Below are positions 7,659-10,857 of a stretch of DNA of 10,857 bases, piece after piece. The notes beneath the pieces are model-generated. The model searched no databases. It saw nothing but the letters and a program-made list of their open reading frames with translations, and was not told the DNA's origin. The translations under genes were made by a program, and so were the position numbers. The DNA comes from CAZVEV01 sp964625865 (GTDB taxonomy: Bacteria; Planctomycetota; Phycisphaerae; SM23-33), in assembly GCA_964625865.1 (NCBI GenBank), contig CAZVEV010000213.1:1-10857 (forward strand). The letters are read 5' to 3'. Position 1 is the stretch's first letter, and every line of letters begins with the position of its first letter.

Positions 7659-8300
7659 CTACTTCGAAAAGAGCTCCAAACCGGCTCTCTCGAAGTACGG
7701 GCGAATCCGATGGATCGCACGGGTGATCGCCGCCGGTGAGACACCCAGAAAACGGGCCGTCCCTGCCGGCGGGTTGACCATCAGCAACCGGCAGATGATC
7801 TGGAGCCGCTCAGGCATGGCGCAGATCACAGCCTCCACGTCCATCCGGAGGTTTTCGGCCGCGAATGGCTCACCGGTCATCGCCGGGTCGATGATTGTCT
7901 CGTCGAAGCCGTCGGCGATGTCATCGACGCCGAGCGGGCGTGTGGCCACGCCGCTGTAAGGGGCCAGCAGTTTGCGGAGGATATGCCTATACCGCCGGTC
8001 CAAGATGCGGCTGAGGAACGTCTTCCAGCGGGTGCGCTTCCCATCGTAACGGCCCACGCCCTGGACCAGCGACATCAACAGATCTTGGGCCAGATCATCT
8101 CGCTCCGAGTCGTCGAGACCGAACTTCTCCAGGATCCGGTCGACCTTGAAGGCAATCCGGTCCTGGACGTACGCCTCGGCCTTGTCCCGATCGAGGCCCG
8201 GTACGAAGCGGGCCAGGAGATCGGAAAACCGATGAGGCGCTTCACCGGCGTGTTGCTCCTTGCCGGCCGGGGCGACTGGTTGTGTCGTTCTGGTAATCAT
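7659..8300 (-). CDS. Sigma-70-like DNA-binding regulator (second paralogue)
   Basis: The start is taken as ATG 8300 because AAAGGAAA lies five bases upstream. An in-frame ATG at 8345, four bases from the stop of the preceding gene, has no Shine-Dalgarno. The protein has 213 residues. Residues 40-110 resemble sigma region 2: DDSERDDLAQDLLMSLVQG (63-81), GRYDGKRTRWKTFLSRILDR (83-102), then a basic RRYRHILRK. Residues 150-205 resemble region 4, with AMPERLQIICRLL followed by a helix-turn-helix ARFLGVSPAAITRAIHRIR (182-200). It ends in PYFERAGLELFSK. The likely role is directing RNA polymerase to the element's own promoters, in the manner of ECF sigma factors. It shares signature segments with the gene just upstream, pointing to a duplication. 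Its promoter specificity is unknown. Confidence 0.75.
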   Translation of the reverse strand: MITRTTQPVAPAGKEQHAGEAPHRFSDLLARFVPGLDRDKAEAYVQDRIAFKVDRILEKFGLDDSERDDLAQDLLMSLVQGVGRYDGKRTRWKTFLSRILDRRYRHILRKLLAPYSGVATRPLGVDDIADGFDETIIDPAMTGEPFAAENLRMDVEAVICAMPERLQIICRLLMVNPPAGTARFLGVSPAAITRAIHRIRPYFERAGLELFSK

Positions 8301-8348
8301 CAGCGTTTCCTTTCGGAGCCGGTCTGGTTCGTCGGTCTCCCCCATTAC

Positions 8349-8999
8349 CTACCAGCGGGTGGTCGAATCTGTCGGGTTGGATGGCGGCCCGGGCAGGTAG
8401 ATTCCCAAGCCGGCCTCCTCAAAGTGGCTTCTGATCTCTTTGATGGCGTTGTAGATGCTGGAACGATGTCGCCCCATGGCCTTGGCCACCTCCCGCGCCG
8501 AGCCCAGCTCCTTGAGGTGCTTGTAGACCCTGCGAAGACGGTCGGGCAGGACCGTGGCAGCGTCGGTCATGTCGATGATCAGGTCGCCCAGTTCCTCCGG
8601 GTCGATGGAGGGCGTGCCGCGGTGGCGACGGACGTTCTGCTCGGTCACCAGGTCAGCACCGGTCGCCCACTCGTTGTAGAAGGGATGCGTATCGGCTTCG
8701 ACAAGCATCCACTGGCTGAGGCTGCCTTCCTCGCGGTGGTAGTCCCGGCAGGGAGCCTTTCGCGCAGCGACGATGTCGGCGATGGCGTTCCTGACCATGC
8801 GGGCGAGGAACGGTTTCTTCTTGCCCTTCGCTGGATTGAACCACGAACGTCGGCGGATGACCTCCGACGCGATCTGCTGTTCCAGGTCTTCCCGATCGGA
8901 CTCGGTGAAACGATATCTGCCTATCGTCTTGCGAACCGTGACCTGGATGAGGCTGGTGACATACTGCGGGAGGAGACTGCGGCTGTTGGTGGTACCCAC
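8349..8999 (-). CDS. Sigma-70-like DNA-binding regulator (first paralogue)
   Basis: The 216-residue protein begins at GTG 8999, eight bases after AAGGAG (9016-9011 on the minus strand). Residues 32-82 look like sigma region 2: TESDREDLEQQIASEVIRRR (32-51) and FLARMVRNAIADIVAARKA (64-82). The C-terminal helix-turn-helix at about 152-197 contains DRLRRVYKHLKELGSAREVA and GRHRSSIYNAIKEIR, then SHFEEAGLGIYL. The ends of the two sigma-like proteins match closely (IRxxFExAGLxxx), as do their S-[DE]-R-[ED]-DL-x-Q blocks, so they are paralogues. The middle (about 100-148) is acidic and lacks a family match. It heads a minus-strand run with the second sigma-like gene 48 bases downstream. Its Shine-Dalgarno sits inside a hairpin, suggesting translational control. 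Confidence 0.7.
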   Translation of the reverse strand: MGTTNSRSLLPQYVTSLIQVTVRKTIGRYRFTESDREDLEQQIASEVIRRRSWFNPAKGKKKPFLARMVRNAIADIVAARKAPCRDYHREEGSLSQWMLVEADTHPFYNEWATGADLVTEQNVRRHRGTPSIDPEELGDLIIDMTDAATVLPDRLRRVYKHLKELGSAREVAKAMGRHRSSIYNAIKEIRSHFEEAGLGIYLPGPPSNPTDSTTRW

Positions 9000-9005
9000 G
9001 GCAAA

Positions 9006-9019
9006 CGCTCCTTGGAGCG
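9006..9019 (-). promoter_or_regulatory. Hairpin that hides the Shine-Dalgarno of the first sigma-like gene
   Basis: In the minus-strand transcript CGCTCC and GGAGCG are separated by AA. AAGGAG, the ribosome-binding site for GTG 8999, thus forms the loop and 3' arm of a stem of five to six pairs. Folding would block ribosome access, as in RNA thermometers or protein-controlled leaders. The pairing is seen; the regulation is inferred. Confidence 0.5.
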
Positions 9020-9043
9020 AAGGAGGCTCGTGGGTGTCGTCTC

Positions 9044-9159
9044 AGCCGGAGTCGGCTGCTTCCCCCTGTGGGAAGCTGCTATGGGCCGCTCGGCTGAGCG
9101 GCACCACAGCGGCCCCCGGCATGGCGCAGGACCGATGTCCGGCGTCGCTCCGGAGAGCG
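9044..9159. repeat. Cluster of hairpins upstream of the sigma-like genes
   Basis: Three separate structures lie in just over 100 bases. AGCCG (9044-9048) pairs with CGGCT (9053-9057). GCCGCTC (9085-9091) pairs with GAGCGGC (9096-9102), enclosed by CTGTGG (9066-9071) and CCACAG (9104-9109). CGCTC (9146-9150) pairs with GAGCG (9155-9159). The CGCTC/GAGCG core also recurs in the hairpin at 9006-9019. Together they suggest a structured leader RNA. Confidence 0.5.
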
Positions 9160-9220
9160 TTTCCATGGGGCGTGACATGACGGCTCGGACAGGCAGGCCG
9201 AGGCGAAATGCGCATGGAGA

Positions 9221-9249
9221 AGGCCCGGCGAAAGAAGAATGCCGGGCCT
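9221..9249. repeat. Perfect 9-bp inverted repeat, possible transcription stop
   Basis: AGGCCCGGC and GCCGGGCCT flank an 11-base A-rich loop. The stem is strong, but neither strand has a T-run after it, so it is not a standard intrinsic terminator. It lies between the candidate small genes near 9356-9747 and the sigma-like genes, where an attenuator would act. Confidence 0.5.
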
Positions 9250-9270
9250 CAACTATTTGGGGAAAGGTCG

Positions 9271-9360
9271 GTTACAGCCGAGAAAAATAACTTGCTTGTT
9301 TGCAGGAATTTGGCGTTACACGGTCACACCACCGTGACGGTGCCCGTTACATGGGTCACA
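9271..9360. repeat. GTTACA / GGTCACA repeat cluster with central palindrome
   Basis: GTTACA occurs at 9271, 9315 and 9346. The last two begin longer direct copies, GTTACACGGTCACA (9315-9328) and GTTACATGGGTCACA (9346-9360). Between them lies the palindrome CACCGTGACGGTG (9330-9342), containing the same GTGAC core in the opposite direction. The layout is that of a multi-site operator or iteron array. Confidence 0.45.
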
Positions 9361-9610
9361 GTTTGCCGGATGTTCGAAGGCGGAACGGCGGCAACTCACC
9401 CAACCGCATGGCCCGGTGAGCGTCGCAGATTCTGCTCTCCGCACCCCAACACGGCAGACCGCCACGGCGGCGGAGACGGACTGGGCCGAAGGCGCGAATA
9501 AACTCCCGCTCCGGTTCGGGACTGGGCCATCCCGGCAAGCGGAGCCTGCCTGTATGGCAAGGAACAAATCCCCGCAGATCCGCAAGTGTGTGTTGCAGAT
9601 TGATCAGCAC
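9356..9610 (-). CDS. Hypothetical 84-residue protein
   Basis: This minus-strand frame begins at GTG 9610, seven bases after AGGG, and overlaps the end of the preceding small frame (GTGCTGA), as in translationally coupled genes. Its middle (residues 30-75) reads like folded protein: PSPEPEREFIRAFGPVRLRR, then GGLPCWGAESRICDAHRAMR. I recognise no family with confidence. The end covers part of the GTTACA/GGTCACA repeats. It could be a fragment of a larger lost gene, since a stop closes the frame only three codons upstream of the GTG. It is reported because it lies in line with a strong promoter; coding status is uncertain. Confidence 0.3.
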   Translation of the reverse strand: MLINLQHTLADLRGFVPCHTGRLRLPGWPSPEPEREFIRAFGPVRLRRRGGLPCWGAESRICDAHRAMRLGELPPFRLRTSGKL

Positions 9611-9747
9611 TCGATAGCCCTAAGTCGAGGCCCCCCGCCGGCGAACGACTGGGGGGCCAGCCTCTGCAGGTCTGGTTGCCTAGGCGGAGGGAGACCTCGG
9701 CACCAAACCGCCACTACAGGCTCCGGGTCCTTTGCCTCGGAGTCCAT
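9604..9747 (-). CDS. Hypothetical 47-residue peptide, possibly leaderless
   Basis: The frame starts at ATG 9747, only about four bases after the predicted transcription start of the promoter at 9758-9786, so its message would be almost leaderless. The peptide begins MDSEAKDPEPVVAVW and is Pro/Gly/Arg-rich towards its end. No domain is recognised. Its stop overlaps the GTG of the 84-residue frame. The same frame stays open upstream to 10074, but that part would lie before the promoter. Coding status is uncertain. Confidence 0.2.
   Translation of the reverse strand: MDSEAKDPEPVVAVWCRGLPPPRQPDLQRLAPQSFAGGGPRLRAIEC
9629..9658. repeat. Perfect 8-bp GC inverted repeat
   Basis: GGCCCCCC (9629-9636) and GGGGGGCC (9651-9658) flank a 14-base loop. 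The hairpin would form in the transcript from the promoter at 9758-9786 and could pause or stop it, although no T-run follows. Confidence 0.45.
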
Positions 9748-9757
9748 GCTACCATTG

Positions 9758-9786
9758 ATTGTAGCGACCACCACACACGGTGTCAA
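9758..9786 (-). promoter_or_regulatory. Near-consensus sigma70 promoter pointing at the sigma-like genes
   Basis: On the minus strand TTGACA (9786-9781) and TACAAT (9763-9758) are exactly 17 bases apart. Transcription would begin near 9751 and run towards the sigma-like genes, about 750 bases away. GCTAC (9748-9752) and GTAGC (9761-9765) form an inverted repeat over the -10 box. No comparable promoter is visible closer to 8999, so this may be the start of the whole minus-strand transcript. Confidence 0.65.
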
Positions 9787-9810
9787 CCCGCCTTGGCGGA
9801 TCTCTTGGTA

Positions 9811-9905
9811 GACTGCGGGCAGTGCCCCAGGCATCGTGCCCCCGTGGGCAGAACCACTGCTGCCGGGGGCGTCGGGGCAGTCGTTTTGGCTGATGCTACC
9901 CCGAC
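9811..9905. other. Structured stretch with mutually exclusive stems
   Basis: The core is a hairpin of 11 pairs with a three-base bulge: GCCCCC (9838-9843) with GGGGGC (9865-9870), and GGCAG (9847-9851) with CTGCC (9860-9864). GTCGGGG (9871-9877) can pair downstream with CCCCGAC (9899-9905). Alternatively it can pair upstream through GGGGC (9874-9878) with GCCCC (9824-9828), or through GCAGTC (9877-9882) with GACTGC (9811-9816). Competing stems of this kind occur in attenuators and riboswitches; no known class is recognised. Confidence 0.4.
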
Positions 9906-9970
9906 AATTCCAGACGCCTGCTGGTAGGTAATGGGGGCGGGAACATGTCCCCGCCATCGAGCAGGTTTCT

Positions 9971-10270
9971 ATGGCCAAAGAAAAGCACCAGAATCTCGAA
10001 GGATCCCCTTGGATTCCGTGCCCCGCTCGCCCTGATGGCCAGGACCAAACGAGACGTAAGACCTTGTCGCACAACGCCTTGAGGCCATACAGCGAGCGGT
10101 GCGGACCCCTCGCCGAGAACGTGATTCACCACTTGGCGCGGCTGGTGGCGGAACAGGCGAACCATCGAAAGCCGGTAGTCACCCGTAACACGCCTTCAGC
10201 CGCCCTCGCCAGAGGGGTGTTATTGCTTCGCCTCCCCTCTGGACAAGGCACAGCCGACGGAAAGGGATGA
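9971..10270 (+). CDS. Hypothetical 99-residue protein upstream of the excisionase gene
   Basis: This frame begins at ATG 9971 without a good Shine-Dalgarno and ends four bases before the excisionase start, which would suit translational coupling. The middle of the peptide, AENVIHHLARLVAEQANHRK (48-67), is a plausible amphipathic helix. The first 35 residues are basic and low in hydrophobic residues. No family is recognised. Its 3' part contains a perfect 9-bp inverted repeat, unusual for coding sequence. Chance remains possible. Confidence 0.3.
   Translation: MAKEKHQNLEGSPWIPCPARPDGQDQTRRKTLSHNALRPYSERCGPLAENVIHHLARLVAEQANHRKPVVTRNTPSAALARGVLLLRLPSGQGTADGKG
10209..10242. repeat. Perfect 9-bp inverted repeat just before the excisionase gene
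   Basis: CCAGAGGGG (10209-10217) and CCCCTCTGG (10234-10242) enclose a 16-base AT-richer loop, with a possible outer GCCTT/AAGGC pairing. It ends 32 bases before the excisionase ATG. It could be an operator, an attenuator or a stem controlling translation of that gene. Confidence 0.5.
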
Positions 10271-10274
10271 TCCC

Positions 10275-10511
10275 ATGGAGAAAACGCGGCCCAACGAGAG
10301 CAACCTTCCATCCGAAGCCGTGATGTTGACCGCGGACGGTCTGGCGAAACTGCTGGACTGCTCGCCCAGATCGGTCCGTCGCCTGGCTGACAAGGGCAGC
10401 ATCCCCCCGCCGGTGAAGATCGGCGGGATGGTGCGATGGCCACGAGGAACCATCGAGCAGTGGCTTGCCGATGGGTGCCCGGCCGTTACGACGTGCCGGA
10501 GGCGGCGATGA
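10275..10511 (+). CDS. AlpA/excisionase-like helix-turn-helix protein
   Basis: The 78-residue protein starts at ATG 10275, eight bases after AAAGGG. Residues 18-66 form a MerR-type winged helix as in AlpA and phage excisionases. LTADGLAKLLDCSPRSVRRL (18-37) is the helix-turn-helix, and IPPPVKIGGMVRWPRGTIEQ (43-62) covers the wing and the next helix. The WLADGCP that follows matches what I recall of planctomycete members. Such proteins bend attachment-site DNA and direct the integrase towards excision, or regulate its gene. The integrase fragment lies 110 bases downstream on the same strand, the usual arrangement. The C-terminus is basic (CRRRR). Full length for the family. Confidence 0.8.
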   Translation: MEKTRPNESNLPSEAVMLTADGLAKLLDCSPRSVRRLADKGSIPPPVKIGGMVRWPRGTIEQWLADGCPAVTTCRRRR

Positions 10512-10621
10512 TGTTCGTTCTCCTTAGCCAGAGATAATCTGCAACTTATTCTCACAAAAGGACTTGAGCCTTGTCGCCCGTTGAGGCTCAGTCAAAGGGA
10601 ACTGGTTGCGGAGACAGAAAC

Positions 10622-10837
10622 ATGGCTACAGTATACCGAAAGAAGATCATCAGGCCGATGCCCGATGGAGGGGAGATCGTCACGCGGCGAGGCAGGCAGA
10701 TGGTCCAGTGGCGTGACGGCCGAGGCAAGAATCGCACGGCAGAGATCGCGGTTGGCAAGGACGGTGTGGTGCGCATCGCGACACGCACGGCTACGTACTA
10801 TGCTAGTACTCTGTCCGAGCTACATTGTCGGGTATAG
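10622..10837 (+). pseudogene. Tyrosine integrase, N-terminal fragment
   Basis: The frame starts at ATG 10622, eight bases after GGAGA. Residues 1-59 match the N-terminal arm-type DNA-binding region of integrases that I associate with Planctomycetota: MATVYRKKI, then a Pro-rich turn, TRRGRQMVQWRDGRGKNRTA (23-42) and GVVRIATRTATYYA (49-62). In those proteins a line resembling YRDxxGxVxEVxTGCRD should follow and lead to the SAM-like and catalytic domains. Here the sequence departs after ATYYA into STLSELHCRV and a TAG. No frame in the last 50 bases resumes the family sequence clearly. The catalytic Arg/His/Tyr domain, about 300 residues further on, is absent from the window. The break coincides with a 15-bp palindrome. 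I therefore call it truncated, though a continuation beyond the edge in another frame cannot be excluded. Confidence 0.6.
10795..10809. repeat. 15-bp palindrome at the integrase break
   Basis: GTACTATGCTAGTAC has perfect 6-bp arms around TGC. It lies exactly where the integrase sequence stops matching its family, so it may mark a recombination or insertion point. Confidence 0.45.
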
Positions 10838-10857
10838 TTTCCTCAACCTGATCCGGG

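Larger units (their letters stand above)
6984..10857. mobile_element. Probable degenerate phage-like integrated element, right end outside the window
   Basis: The stretch combines a Sak4-like phage ATPase, two phage-style sigma-like regulators, an AlpA-type excisionase gene and the N-terminus of a tyrosine integrase. It also holds an unusually gene-poor, hairpin-rich control region. These are hallmarks of an integrated phage or plasmid-like element. The integrase is truncated and the ATPase is chimeric, so it is probably decaying. The boundaries are approximate: no target-site or attachment repeat was found, and the left limit is simply the end of the ATPase gene. Confidence 0.5.

Noticed and set aside
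9221..9249. Intrinsic terminator call for the 9-bp hairpin
   Set aside because: No T-run follows on either strand, so it is listed only as an inverted repeat.
7983..9290. 435-codon plus-strand frame across the sigma-like genes
   Set aside because: It is antisense to two genes with good Shine-Dalgarno sites and HTH motifs; its peptide shows no domain and is explained by GC-rich third positions.
9748..10074. Upstream part of the 156-codon minus-strand frame
   Set aside because: It lies upstream of the predicted promoter at 9758-9786, crosses strong hairpins and its peptide shows no domain-like pattern.
6901..10849. CTCAACCT at 6901-6908 and 10842-10849 as attachment repeats
   Set aside because: Only eight bases match exactly, and the neighbouring similarity needs several gaps; too short to call an att pair.
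1..10857. CRISPR array, rRNA, reverse transcriptase or restriction genes
   Set aside because: No regularly spaced repeats, rRNA segments or diagnostic motifs for these systems are visible.

Overview
The window is GC-rich bacterial DNA. The best taxonomic clue is at the right end: the N-terminus of a tyrosine integrase and an AlpA-type excisionase, both of the kind I associate with Planctomycetota mobile elements. The left half fits that phylum too: secreted or lipoprotein genes of unknown function, a membrane TPR protein, and a protease-like domain fused to a beta-propeller. I treat Planctomycetota (possibly Phycisphaerae-like) as a moderately supported inference, since no rRNA or universal marker is present.

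Region 1 (1-6605) looks chromosomal. It holds the start of a lipoprotein gene with a near-consensus sigma70 promoter (minus strand), a 589-residue polytopic membrane protein with a C-terminal TPR domain (minus), and a frameshifted DUF1579-like lipoprotein with its own strong promoter (plus). These are followed by a secreted two-domain protein (plus), a decayed TPR-like gene remnant (minus), and a 615-residue secreted trypsin-fold/WD40 fusion whose catalytic His and Ser positions are replaced (minus). There is no clear operon here; the genes are mostly separate, and two are broken.

Region 2 (6606-6983) has no convincing gene and may hold the left edge of the element that follows.

Region 3 (about 6984 to the right edge) is an accessory, probably decaying, integrated element. 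On the minus strand two paralogous sigma-like HTH proteins are followed by a Sak4-like P-loop ATPase whose C-terminus has been replaced by a membrane segment. The order of transcription is 8999 to 6984, and each gene has its own Shine-Dalgarno. Upstream lies about 1.2 kb of densely structured DNA. It contains hairpins, GTTACA/GGTCACA repeats, a TTGACA-N17-TACAAT promoter pointing at the sigma genes, and two small overlapping reading frames. On the plus strand a possible small ORF, an excisionase-like gene and a truncated integrase lead out of the window. The working model is that the integrase and excisionase once moved the element, the sigma-like proteins control its transcription, and the Sak4-like protein came from a phage recombination module. 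The truncated integrase and the chimeric ATPase suggest the element is no longer fully functional.
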